A stretch of 64,000 nucleotides of DNA from assembly GCA_002083365.1 (NCBI GenBank), contig LVWS01000033.1, positions 577,471-641,470 on the forward strand, given 5' to 3'. Of the stretch, positions 30,501 through 38,969 are shown one piece after another. Position numbers and translations under genes: made by a program. Every line of letters begins with the position of its first letter. Position 1 is the stretch's first letter. This DNA comes from Nitrospira sp. SG-bin1 (GTDB lineage: Bacteria; Nitrospirota; Nitrospiria; Nitrospirales; Nitrospiraceae). Below the pieces are notes generated by a model that was not told the origin of the DNA, ran no database searches, and saw only the letters and a program-made list of their open reading frames with translations.

Positions 30501-31181
30501 CTATAATTTTTGGCTTCGCGCGGCACCCGGTACATGGGTTTCTTTCATGAACCAGGCAACGGCTTCTGTACGACGCTTGACGTGAAGCTTGTCAAAGATG
30601 TTCGCCAAGTAGTTTTTCACGGTTTTGTCGCTCAAGCGGAGTTGAGCGGCGATCTCCTTATTTGTTTTTCCTTCTGCTAAAAGAGGTAGGATTAAGCGCT
30701 CTTGCGGGGACAGTCGGAAGGTGCCATGGGTCGTTGCTCCAAGATGTGAACTGGTTCGAATCCAATGCAGGGCCTGTTGAGTGACCCGCGGGTCGAGATA
30801 ACCCTGGCCGCCGGCGACGGTACGGATGGCACGGATCAGGTCATCCATCCGAACATCCTTGAGTACGTACCCATGGGCCCCGTTCTGGACGGCGGCCATT
30901 ACCGTGGAATCTTCGGCGTAACTGGTGAGGACGAGAATTCGAAGCTTGGGTGAAACAGCCAAGAGCCGACGGCAGGCTTCGGTGACCGAGGCGTCGGGAA
31001 GCTTCACGTCCAGTAACGCCATCTGCGGGGCGAGTCGCTCAACGGTTGCGACACCGTCCGCCACGGTTCCGGCTTCCCCTACGATTGCCATGTCCGGTTC
31101 AAGGTGAAGTAATGCGCGCAACCCTCTCCGGACCATCTCGTGGTCGTCGATCAGGACGATGCTGGTCGGTGACTGTTTCAT
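30501..31181 (-). CDS. NarL-family response regulator next to the quorum-sensing locus
   Basis: 226 residues. Receiver with IDDHEMVR, phospho-acceptor in MALLDVKLPDASV, VLTSYAED and YVLKDVRM; HTH with LSPQERLILPLLAEGKTNKEIAAQLRLSDKTVKNYLANIFDKL. It overlaps the upstream kinase by ATGA. The output domain is a close paralogue of the regulators at 26427 and 16817. Confidence 0.92.
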   Translation of the reverse strand: MKQSPTSIVLIDDHEMVRRGLRALLHLEPDMAIVGEAGTVADGVATVERLAPQMALLDVKLPDASVTEACRRLLAVSPKLRILVLTSYAEDSTVMAAVQNGAHGYVLKDVRMDDLIRAIRTVAGGQGYLDPRVTQQALHWIRTSSHLGATTHGTFRLSPQERLILPLLAEGKTNKEIAAQLRLSDKTVKNYLANIFDKLHVKRRTEAVAWFMKETHVPGAARSQKL

Positions 31182-31981
31182 ACGGAAGTCAGCAGAGGTT
31201 CCAGAGAAAACTCCGCGACGACGTGCGTCCCTTCTCCGGTCTTGGACTGTACCCGTAAGGCTCCGCCGAGTCGCCTGGCTCGAGCCTCCATGTTGGCCAG
31301 TCCGTACCCTCGGGACCGTCCAGTCGTGGTGGAAAATCCGATGCCGTCGTCCTGGATGCTCACCCGAATTCTCGCTTCCCGCATGCGAATGGAGACGACC
31401 GACCGGGTGGCGTTGGCGTGGCGCGCGCAGTTGCTGAGCGCCTCGCGCACGATATTCAGGATCTCCCGCTCTTCTTCATTCGTCAGCACGTCGATCGCGC
31501 TGCGTTGGAGCTCCAATTTTACGGATAACCGTCCTGTTTGCTCGTAGGTCGCGCACAACGCGGACAGCTCCGACGATAAGTCGAACTCCTGAACGCTTCC
31601 CGATTCCAACTCGCGAATCATTCCGCGGACCTCTTGAATCAGTTGATTGATCTGGTGAATCATCCGCTCGTCGGCCTCTTTCGCTTCCGCCGTTTGGTCG
31701 CTCCGGGTCCGTTGAGCGGTTTCGATGTTCAAGCCGATGGCATACAACGATTGCAGCACGCAGTCATGCAGATCCCGGCCGATGCGGTTCCGGTCTTCCA
31801 GGAGCTTGCTCAGGCGACTTTCGGTCGCTTTGAATGCGCTCGTTAACTCCCCTACGCAAGGTTTCAACTGGTAGAGATCGAGAGATTCCTTCGGTGGTCG
31901 TGCGGACTGGGCTGTCGACAAGGTGGACGTTGATAGAAGTCCACCGTCCAACAATTGAAAACTGGTCTTGCCTTGTGTCAC
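31178..31981 (-). CDS. Short soluble NarX-type histidine kinase
   Basis: 267 residues: a 60-residue lead without a known sensor domain, HisKA_3 with RIGRDLHDCVLQSLYAIGLNI, and a HATPase with IVREALSNCARHANATR, DDGIGFST and GYGLANMEARA. A GTG start at 31981 has AAAGGAGG upstream. Lacking a sensor domain, it may take its input from a partner protein or through its expression level. It is divergent from luxI; the 206-nt space between them holds the lux box, so AHL control of this pair is possible. Confidence 0.9.
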   Translation of the reverse strand: MTQGKTSFQLLDGGLLSTSTLSTAQSARPPKESLDLYQLKPCVGELTSAFKATESRLSKLLEDRNRIGRDLHDCVLQSLYAIGLNIETAQRTRSDQTAEAKEADERMIHQINQLIQEVRGMIRELESGSVQEFDLSSELSALCATYEQTGRLSVKLELQRSAIDVLTNEEEREILNIVREALSNCARHANATRSVVSIRMREARIRVSIQDDGIGFSTTTGRSRGYGLANMEARARRLGGALRVQSKTGEGTHVVAEFSLEPLLTSV

Positions 31982-32071
31982 GCCACGCCCCTCCTTTCAC
32001 TGCTTTCTTCGAAAGTTAACCTGCTCACAACTCCATAGTCCGTGTTTGTAAACCAAAGGGACAAGCAAGAC

Positions 32072-32091
32072 ACCTGGCGGACACGCCAGGT
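32072..32091. promoter_or_regulatory. lux box (LuxR-AHL binding site)
   Basis: ACCTGGCGGACACGCCAGGT is a 20-bp dyad with the ACCTG...CAGGT ends and length of classical lux boxes; the outer eight bases of each half are perfectly complementary. It sits 96 nt upstream of the luxI ATG and 90 nt upstream of the divergent kinase GTG. A cognate luxR lies just beyond luxI. Confidence 0.75.
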
Positions 32092-32187
32092 GACGTCCGG
32101 GGCCCGAGAATGGAACCATTCGCCACCTTTGCGAGCCATTCGACTCTATGTCCGGCCCGAACGGGCCCAACCGAAAGGAGAGTACAG

Positions 32188-32973
32188 ATGCAGGTATTAG
32201 CAGCCGGAGAGGAAAAAGGGATCGCGTTCTATGAAGATGACCTTCTCGTCAGGACTCTTAAAGGAGAGACTGACATGATCAAGGCCTATAGACTGAGACA
32301 TCGCGTATTTGCCGAGCGGTTACAATGGGTGGCGAGAAATCCGGACGAGCTGGAATACGATACCTACGATGCTTTTGCGACCTCCGTCGGGTTGTTTGAT
32401 GGCGGTGGAGAACTCCGTGGAGTGTTTCGGATGGTCAACTCTTCGTTCCCATTCATGTTGGAAAGTGAATTCCGCGCGTGTCTGCTCCAGACGTGTGAGG
32501 TCAGAAAATCGCCCGACGCGGCGGAGATCACGCGATTGGCGGTCGATCCGACGGTGACCGACAAGGGGCTTTCCAATCGCCTCATGCAAGTTCTCTTTAA
32601 AAGTGTCTACCAGTGGTCGATGCACAATGACGTGCGCTATTTGTACATGGTCGTTGAAAAGCGATTCCTGAGGGTACTGCGCGGAATGGGCTTCACATGC
32701 GAAGCCATCAGTCCCGCCGTCTCTCTACCTCCGGCACAAGCACTTTCGATTGCCGCAGTGCTGGATTGGGAGCAGTTTCATCAAACCTGCCCCCAGAAGC
32801 AACCGTCCTTCTACGATTGGATGAATGTGCTTGATGGCTCTCGGTCGTTTGAGCGGAGCAGGTTTGTCGCTAGAGATTCGAAGGAAGGGTATAGCATGAC
32901 TCAGCCTTATCACGATGGGGTGAGCGCGCGCGCGATGTCGGTTGAAGCCACCCCAAGGCTGGCGGCAGCGTAG
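32188..32973 (+). CDS. luxI: Acyl-homoserine-lactone synthase (LuxI family)
   Basis: 261 residues. LuxI enzymes join SAM with an acyl-ACP (or acyl-CoA) to make the AHL signal. The invariant residues are all found: R37, F41 and W47 (LRHRVFAERLQW), D58 and D61 (EYDTYD), R81 (GVFRMV), and E113 and R116 (AAEITRLAV). The protein is longer than the usual ~200-220 residues, with an extra C-terminal tail. ATG 32188 has AAAGGAGA upstream; an in-frame ATG at 32110 lacks one. It is convergent with luxR and has a lux box upstream, the usual auto-inducing layout. AHL production has been reported for Nitrospira, consistent with this. The acyl chain cannot be predicted. Confidence 0.93.
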   Translation: MQVLAAGEEKGIAFYEDDLLVRTLKGETDMIKAYRLRHRVFAERLQWVARNPDELEYDTYDAFATSVGLFDGGGELRGVFRMVNSSFPFMLESEFRACLLQTCEVRKSPDAAEITRLAVDPTVTDKGLSNRLMQVLFKSVYQWSMHNDVRYLYMVVEKRFLRVLRGMGFTCEAISPAVSLPPAQALSIAAVLDWEQFHQTCPQKQPSFYDWMNVLDGSRSFERSRFVARDSKEGYSMTQPYHDGVSARAMSVEATPRLAAA

Positions 32974-33004
32974 CCGGTCCAGAAAGTAGGGCCGGGGCGC
33001 CGAA

Positions 33005-33940
33005 TTACGTGTTGGCGAAAAGACCTTGTTCTATAGCACAGGCGACCGCTTGTGTGCGGGAGCCGACATCGAGCTTCATGAAGATGCTTTCGACGTGAAA
33101 GCGGACGGTTCGCTCGCTGACGCCGATGATACGCGATATTTCCCAGTTCGTCTTTCCTTGCTTCATCCATTCGAGAACCATCAGCTCGCGGGGTGAAAGC
33201 CCCTTCACGCGGTTGGCGGAAGGGGTGTGAACATTTGCGATGAGGATTCGATGCAGATGAGGAAGGAGGTATTCAAGCAATTTCTTGTAGCGAATTGTGT
33301 TGCCAGGCTCGCCTCCCGCAAAAGAAAAGAAGGAAGCGAAGTTACGGCCCGGTTCCAGCATGCCGGTCGTCAGTCCATGGGTGAGGCCGTATGATCGAGC
33401 CTCTTCCACGAATTCCAACTGCTTCGGAGAACTGGCGCCTTTGTAGGTCTGCTCCCATACTTGCGTCTGAAACGTAGAAAGGACCGACTGAAGGACGGGA
33501 TCAACGGTGGCGTATCCCCTTGTGCCGTAATGGTACAGCCAGTCGTTGGAGTAACTGACGTTGATGACGCTATTGAAGTCCTGGAATGCTCCTTTAGGGT
33601 TCAATTGGGCGACCCCACCGATGACCAGCGGGGAGGCTACGACGCGCTGAACCAACTGCAGCAGATGGTGCACATCAGTCCCGGTGGTCGCTTGCATTGC
33701 ATAGTGGAGAATCTCCAATACACACTGCATTTCCCTTTTTGTGAGATTGTCAAAAATATCGGCGGTAAAGGGTTGAGATGGCGCCTTAAACGAAAAGGTG
33801 TCCTCAGGATGTGGTTCAACGGCTGGTTGAGCCGAACGAGACTTCGCAAGAGCTTTCCTTCCATTGTGGCGAATGAATGGAAATGCATCGTGCAATTGAT
33901 CACCGGAGATTGAATTGTCCAGTTTGAGTGCTTCACCCAT
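33005..33940 (-). CDS. luxR: LuxR-family AHL receptor and transcription factor
   Basis: 311 residues: an autoinducer-binding domain (about 70-235) and a C-terminal LuxR HTH (LSPRELMVLEWMKQGKTNWEIS, SERTVRFHVESIFMKLDV). The ligand pocket residues W134, Y138, D147 and W162 have exactly the spacing of TraR W57, Y61, D70 and W85, so it should bind an AHL. There is an N-terminal extension of roughly 55 residues beyond usual LuxR proteins. ATG 33940 has GGAGGTG nine bases upstream. It faces luxI tail to tail with 31 nt between stops. Confidence 0.93.
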   Translation of the reverse strand: MGEALKLDNSISGDQLHDAFPFIRHNGRKALAKSRSAQPAVEPHPEDTFSFKAPSQPFTADIFDNLTKREMQCVLEILHYAMQATTGTDVHHLLQLVQRVVASPLVIGGVAQLNPKGAFQDFNSVINVSYSNDWLYHYGTRGYATVDPVLQSVLSTFQTQVWEQTYKGASSPKQLEFVEEARSYGLTHGLTTGMLEPGRNFASFFSFAGGEPGNTIRYKKLLEYLLPHLHRILIANVHTPSANRVKGLSPRELMVLEWMKQGKTNWEISRIIGVSERTVRFHVESIFMKLDVGSRTQAVACAIEQGLFANT

Positions 33941-34192
33941 GGTGGCCGCACCTCCGATTGAACCAAATAGTTAGGATTTGGCCGAGTACTCTACTCACGT
34001 TCAGAGCGAAGATCAACTAAGAAATACAGAAATATTGGCTTTCGGTTCAGCGATACTACTTCTCCGAAATATGTCCATATGGCTCTATCCTGACATTTAA
34101 GAAAAGCGCTAGCATGCCTGTTTTTTCTCGCCGACCAGAATAGTCATTATTCACATAGGATGGTTCATTGTTGATCTAACAGGTGCCTTTTC

Positions 34193-35560
34193 ATGGTTAT
34201 TTTCTTTCTCATTCCACTTTGTTTCGTAGTGGAAGTTGTGATTATCGCGACCTGGTCCACCGCTCATGCACAAGCGCTTCGGTTTCAACCGCAGGGTGCA
34301 ATTGCCGCAGGCCAAGGCAACGCCTTTGCAGCCCAAGCCGATGATGCCTCGGCCATACACTATAATCCTGCCGGTCTCACGCAAATTCAAGGTATCCAAA
34401 CGGCCTTTGGGATCGTATTGCTGGGCGGTTCCATCAAGACCACGAACGTTTCCGGATTTGATACTCGCGGAGACTTCGGGGGGAGCGTCTCCTTTCCTCC
34501 CCCTGGGCACACCTATCTGAGCGCCAACCTTAGCGCGCTCGGCGCACAACGTCTCTCGGCTATCGCAATCGGTCTAGGGCTGACATCGCCCTTCGGTTTG
34601 AGGACACGGTACCCGATCGACGGCCCGTTCAACACGGCTGTGACATCGGCGGAATTGCCGCTGATCACGATCAAACCGACGATTGCCTATAAAATATCCG
34701 ATGCGCTCTCCATCGGTGTGAGCGCCGAGATTCATACGTTCGCGGGTTTTCTCGGTGAAGGACATGTGGAGCAGAAACAGATCAGTTCAGGAACCCAGGG
34801 AATCCCAGCCGGAGGATCGATCGAGCTCAACGGGACAGGGACTGGAGCAGGAGTGGTTGCTAGTCTGCTCTATGCTCCTGTGAGGAACGACGCTGGTAAA
34901 CCGATTCTCTCGGTCGGACTGGTCTATCGCAGTCAAGCGGTCTTGCCGTTGAATGGGGCGCTATTAGTGAACGGAGCCAAGGTAGCCGATGCCTCCACGG
35001 ATCTCGTATTACCGCAGATGGTTACGGGAGCCGTTGCTGTCTGGCCCGTGCGCACCCACGACAGAGAATGGAAGGTCGAACTTGATGTCGAGTATGTGGG
35101 ATGGAGTCTGAATAGGAACCTCGATGTTCGCCTGTCGACGGGCTCCACGATTCCCCAGCCTCAGCAGTGGAAGAACGTACCGGTCATTGCCGTCGGAACC
35201 GAGTATAAGTGGCTCCACCCGCGTTGGTTGCCGCAATGGGATATCGCAGCTCGGTCCGGCTATACGTACACGGAAGATCCAGTCCCTGATAGGACCTTTA
35301 ACCCGGGCATCATTTCGTTGCCCGCTCATACCCTGTCCCTTGGTATGGGCTTTGTTTGTAAAGGAGCGGGGAAATTTCTGGGGCTGCTCCCCTGCAGCGG
35401 AGAGTCGGCCTTGTGGCCGAAAGGGATCGGGCTCGACCTTGCCTATCAGGAATGGTTCTACGAATCGCGTACCGTTATCGGTAATGTGAATCCCACCGTC
35501 GATGGGACCTATCACGCGTTCGTCCACCTGGGAACGTTCAGTTTCAGGTACCTATTTTAG
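34193..35560 (+). CDS. FadL/OmpP1-type outer membrane transporter
   Basis: 455 residues. A signal peptide (hydrophobic core FFLIPLCFVVEVVIIAT, cleavage near STAHA-QA) is followed by the family's N-terminal hatch signature with GAIAAGQGNAFAAQADDASAIHYNPAGL in short form. Alternating beta strands end in the aromatic terminus FSFRYLF, typical for BamA-inserted barrels. FadL-type channels import hydrophobic compounds such as fatty acids or hydrocarbons. It lies upstream of luxR, divergent from it, with a 252-nt AT-rich gap that should contain both promoters. A link to AHL passage is speculation. Confidence 0.85.
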   Translation: MVIFFLIPLCFVVEVVIIATWSTAHAQALRFQPQGAIAAGQGNAFAAQADDASAIHYNPAGLTQIQGIQTAFGIVLLGGSIKTTNVSGFDTRGDFGGSVSFPPPGHTYLSANLSALGAQRLSAIAIGLGLTSPFGLRTRYPIDGPFNTAVTSAELPLITIKPTIAYKISDALSIGVSAEIHTFAGFLGEGHVEQKQISSGTQGIPAGGSIELNGTGTGAGVVASLLYAPVRNDAGKPILSVGLVYRSQAVLPLNGALLVNGAKVADASTDLVLPQMVTGAVAVWPVRTHDREWKVELDVEYVGWSLNRNLDVRLSTGSTIPQPQQWKNVPVIAVGTEYKWLHPRWLPQWDIAARSGYTYTEDPVPDRTFNPGIISLPAHTLSLGMGFVCKGAGKFLGLLPCSGESALWPKGIGLDLAYQEWFYESRTVIGNVNPTVDGTYHAFVHLGTFSFRYLF

Positions 35561-35585
35561 ACTGCGAATCGAGGGCATTGGGGAT

Positions 35586-37391
35586 CTACTTCCCCAGCGT
35601 TCGACGGAGGTTCGAAACGGTCTCCGAGTTGAGCCCGGCCTCCCGTAGCGCTTCGTCGCTGGCGGAAGCCAATTGGTCGAGGCTGCCGAATTTCTCTAGA
35701 AGTTGATTGCGCCGAATCTCCCCGATTCCGATGACCTGATCCAGTTTGGAGCTGACCACGGCTTTGCCCCGCAGCTTTCGATGGAACATGATCGCAAAGC
35801 GATGGGCTTCATCGCGAATGCGTTGGAGGAGATGGGTGGAGGGAGATTGCGGCTTGAGCATGATCGGATTTTTCCTGCCCGCTAAAAATACGCGCTCCTC
35901 TTTGTCGCCTCGGGCCTTGGCCAACCCAAGGATCGGCAGACCCGGTTTCCCGACTTCTTTCAGTCCCTCCAGCGCGGCAGCCAGTTGGCCTAGCCCGCCG
36001 TCGATGAGGATCAGATCCGGCTGAGCAAGGTTGTCCTCTTGTCGATAGCGCCGCGTCACGACTTCTTTCATGCTGGCGAAGTCATTGGCCCCCGTGACCG
36101 TTTGGATTTTGAACCGCCGATAGTCCGCTTTCTTCATTTGTCCGTCTTCCCACACGACCATCGAGGCGACTGATTGGTTGCCCATCGTATTCGAGATGTC
36201 GAAGCCCTCGATCCGGCGCGGAGCGTGGCCCAGCCGCAGCAACCGTTTCAGTTCCTCACCGGCTTGCCGATCCAATTCCTCATCCCGCAGGTGATCGGCG
36301 ACCGCGGCAGCGGCATTCTCCTCGGCCAAGAGAACGAGCTGATGCTTGGCGCCTCGCTCCGGTGAACGCACTCGAACCGATTCGCCTCGCTTCTCGGAAA
36401 GCCATTGTTGAATCAGTGCAGTGTCCTCCAGATCAGTCGGGACAAGAACTTCCCTTGGGGGCTGCCCGTCCTTGTTGTAAAACTGTTCGATGGCGGAATG
36501 CACCAGCTCCTCATCCGACACATCGGCCGAGTGAGGCCAGAAGAAATCTTTCCGCCCGATCAGCAAGCCGCCGCGCACGAACAGAATCTGAAGGTCCACG
36601 GCCGACCCTTGTCTGGCCAGGCCGATCACGTCCTGATCGGTGGCCGAGGTCTGCGTGATCCGTTGCTTTTCCAGCATTCGTTCGACCTTGAAAAGGCGGT
36701 CCCGGAGTCGGGCTGCTTCCTCGAACGCTTCGCGCTCCGCCGCTGCCTCCATTCGGGTGCGGAGGTCGTCCAGCAACTCGCGGTCCCGCCCTTCCAGAAA
36801 TTGGCGGACCTGTTTGACGATCTGGAGGTAGTCTTCCCTCGACTGGTTGCCGGTGCAGGGCGCCATGCACCGCTTGATCTCAAATTCGATGCAGGCTCGG
36901 TCCGCAGTTCCGTCGATATCGATGGTGCAGGTGGCGAGCGGGAAGACGTGTTTGATGACTTTCAACGTCTCCCGAAGTGCATTCGCCGGCGTATAAGGAC
37001 CGTAGTAGAGAGCCCCGTCCTTTTGTACGCGTCGCACGATCGAGAGTCGGGGGAAGTCATCTTTGATGGGCAGCCGTACGTAGGGATACTGCTTGTCGTC
37101 CCGCAACACGATGTTGAAGCGGGGTTTGTGGCGCTTGACTAGGTTGCTTTCAAGGATCAGGGCTTCAAGTTCGGATCGAGTCACCATCGTCTCAACGTCA
37201 GTGATCTGGCTGACGAGCAGACCGGTCTTGGGAGAAAGGTCGGCGCCCTTCTGAAAATAAGATCGGACGCGGTCGGCGAGCACCGCGGCTTTTCCGATGT
37301 AAATGATGTCGCCGTGCTCGTTTTTGAACAGATAGACGCCCGGCCTGCCGGGTAGATGGGCGAGTTTGGATTGGAGAATATCTATCGTCAT
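35586..37391 (-). CDS. uvrC: Excinuclease ABC subunit C
   Basis: 601 residues, normal UvrC length. It has the N-terminal GIY-YIG nuclease (PGVYLFKNEHGDIIYIGKA), a UVR motif for UvrB contact (about 200-235), the RNase-H-like 5' nuclease domain (EGFDISNTMGNQSVASMVV, ILIDGGLGQL, HRFAIMFHRKLR) and C-terminal helix-hairpin-helix units (QVIGIGEIRRNQLLEKFGS, AGLNSETVSNLRRTLGK). It makes both incisions in nucleotide excision repair. It is downstream of dapF on the same strand; uvrA lies 24 kb away. Confidence 0.95.
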   Translation of the reverse strand: MTIDILQSKLAHLPGRPGVYLFKNEHGDIIYIGKAAVLADRVRSYFQKGADLSPKTGLLVSQITDVETMVTRSELEALILESNLVKRHKPRFNIVLRDDKQYPYVRLPIKDDFPRLSIVRRVQKDGALYYGPYTPANALRETLKVIKHVFPLATCTIDIDGTADRACIEFEIKRCMAPCTGNQSREDYLQIVKQVRQFLEGRDRELLDDLRTRMEAAAEREAFEEAARLRDRLFKVERMLEKQRITQTSATDQDVIGLARQGSAVDLQILFVRGGLLIGRKDFFWPHSADVSDEELVHSAIEQFYNKDGQPPREVLVPTDLEDTALIQQWLSEKRGESVRVRSPERGAKHQLVLLAEENAAAAVADHLRDEELDRQAGEELKRLLRLGHAPRRIEGFDISNTMGNQSVASMVVWEDGQMKKADYRRFKIQTVTGANDFASMKEVVTRRYRQEDNLAQPDLILIDGGLGQLAAALEGLKEVGKPGLPILGLAKARGDKEERVFLAGRKNPIMLKPQSPSTHLLQRIRDEAHRFAIMFHRKLRGKAVVSSKLDQVIGIGEIRRNQLLEKFGSLDQLASASDEALREAGLNSETVSNLRRTLGK

Positions 37392-37474
37392 GCCTCAACC
37401 GTCATGTATTAATGTAGACTACCAGGAGTAGGCCAGACATTTCCTGCGGATGACCGATGACGATCGATGAGGCG

Positions 37475-38344
37475 CTATTTCAATCCTCGGACAAACGACG
37501 GGCTTAGTGTTCCTCGCGCGACTTCGGCCACCGGTCCTTTCATGGTGAGGCTATAGTCAGGCGCCACGTCGATATTCAACGCTCCTCCCGGCATTGTTAC
37601 GGTGACCGGGCTCTTCACGAGCCCCAGGCGCACGGCTGCGCCGGCTGCCGCGCATGAGGAAGAGCCGGAGGCCTGCGTCTCTCCGGCGCCTCGTTCCCAA
37701 ATCAGAATGAAGATTTTCTTCGGGCCGATTGGGACGGCTAGTTGCACATTGGTCCGCTTTGGGAATAGGTCATGATTCTCCAAGGCGGGGCCGAGTGATA
37801 ACAATTCTTCCCGCGACCATGATTCCCCCAACGGTTTGAAAACCACGCAGTGGGGATTGCCCACACTTACGCCGGTAAAGGTCAGGGTTCGTCCGGCTGC
37901 TTCGATCGGCTGCTGAATCAACTCAGGTACGTGAAGAGAACAGGGGAGGGCGTCCGGCTTGAACGTGGCGATCCCCATCTCGACGGTTGCGGCGGCTGCA
38001 TCGCCATGTCGGTCTACATGAAGATCAATAGCGACCAACCCACCCTTTGTCTCGACGGTGAAACGCTTCTTCTTCGTTTTACCGGTTGCGTGAAGATAGC
38101 GTGCAAAGATCCGGAGTCCGTTCCCGGATTTTTCCGCCTCACTGCCGTCCGGATTGAAAATGCGCAGCCCGAAATCAGCTCTCTTGGAGGGGACCAAGGC
38201 CAAAATTCCATCGCTGCCTACCCCCCAGTTGCGGTCGCAGACCGACCTCATATTCTTCGGCGTCAGCTTGAATGTCAGTTCCTTGGGATCCATAACCAGG
38301 TAGTCATTGCCGAGACCGTGCCCGCGGAAAAACCCATTCTTCAT
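37475..38344 (-). CDS. dapF: Diaminopimelate-epimerase family protein lacking both catalytic cysteines
   Basis: 289 residues with the DapF fold: GLGNDYLVMDP, DRNWGVGSDGIL, RIFNPDGSEAEKSGNGLRIFAR, GNPHCVVF and WERGAGETQASGSSSC. DapF normally uses two cysteines (C73 and C217 in the well-studied enzyme) to invert the alpha carbon of LL-diaminopimelate. Here they are S73 (codon TCC, in EKSGNGLR) and S226 (in TQASGSSS). Residues around both sites are otherwise conserved, so it is a true family member. It could be a Ser/Ser variant epimerase, an epimerase for another amino acid, or inactive. I chose ATG 38344, which begins the fold directly. It sits between a VOC-family gene and uvrC. Confidence 0.82.
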   Translation of the reverse strand: MKNGFFRGHGLGNDYLVMDPKELTFKLTPKNMRSVCDRNWGVGSDGILALVPSKRADFGLRIFNPDGSEAEKSGNGLRIFARYLHATGKTKKKRFTVETKGGLVAIDLHVDRHGDAAAATVEMGIATFKPDALPCSLHVPELIQQPIEAAGRTLTFTGVSVGNPHCVVFKPLGESWSREELLSLGPALENHDLFPKRTNVQLAVPIGPKKIFILIWERGAGETQASGSSSCAAAGAAVRLGLVKSPVTVTMPGGALNIDVAPDYSLTMKGPVAEVARGTLSPSFVRGLK

Positions 38345-38475
38345 TTCTGCAGTCCTCCAGTTTCGTCGATTGTCATGCGTCACTCGAAGGAAAGAAGGTA
38401 CTGCGGGGAGAGTCATGCCGTCAATGTAGGCAAGACATTGACCGGTTGACGAATGGCGATTGACGAATCCGTGGG

Positions 38476-38883
38476 TTATACGATTTTCACGCTTGCCGGC
38501 CGTTCAATCAACTCGATCTCATAGCCGTCTGGCGCGTCAATGAAGATGAACCGGCTGCCGGAGGAAGTTGTGGTTGGGCCATCGGTGATCTTAATCCCCT
38601 GCGCATTGAGCGAAGCGATCGTCTCATCGAGGATTTCGACTTGAAAGGCCAGATGAACGAGGTCTTCCTGAACCCTGACCGGTCCGCTGGGGGGAAAGCT
38701 GGTCAATTCAATCAGTTCGTCGCTGTTGGGAACTTTCAGGAAGGCCAGGTGCGATCCGCGAGGCGACGTTTTTCGCTCAATAACTTCAAGGCCCAAAACC
38801 GTCGTGTAAAACCGGATCGTCTCGTCCAAATCACTGACCCGCATGCGGGTGTGAAGCAGTTTCTTGACTCTCAAGCCCGTCAT
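38476..38883 (-). CDS. Glyoxalase/VOC-family metalloprotein
   Basis: 135 residues, one VOC module pair. The likely metal ligands of glyoxalase I are in place: His in LLHTRMRVSDL, Glu in ELIELTSF, His in LVHLAFQV, and Glu in GYEIELIER. FYTTVLGLEV is typical of lactoylglutathione lyase (GloA), which detoxifies methylglyoxal. Other VOC enzymes share this pattern, so I leave the symbol blank. The start codon sits inside a GTCATTGG-type spacer repeat. Confidence 0.75.
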   Translation of the reverse strand: MTGLRVKKLLHTRMRVSDLDETIRFYTTVLGLEVIERKTSPRGSHLAFLKVPNSDELIELTSFPPSGPVRVQEDLVHLAFQVEILDETIASLNAQGIKITDGPTTTSSGSRFIFIDAPDGYEIELIERPASVKIV

Positions 38884-38969
38884 TGGTCAATAGTCAATGT
38901 TCATTAGAACAAGAGGGAGTGCTGTTTGAAATGTACCATTGCCCGATGACCAATGACTACTGATTACTG
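38881..38969. repeat. Degenerate GTCATTGG/CAATGAC spacer array
   Basis: Imperfect direct and inverted copies of GTCATTGG, GTCAATAG, GTCAATG, GATGACCAATGAC and TGATTACTGAC fill both ends of the gap between the VOC and GNAT genes. The array includes the VOC start codon and ends at the GNAT stop. Confidence 0.75.

Noticed and set aside
32072..32091. The dyad upstream of luxI read as a transcription terminator
   Set aside because: It lies between divergent start codons, has no T-run, and matches a lux box in length and ends.
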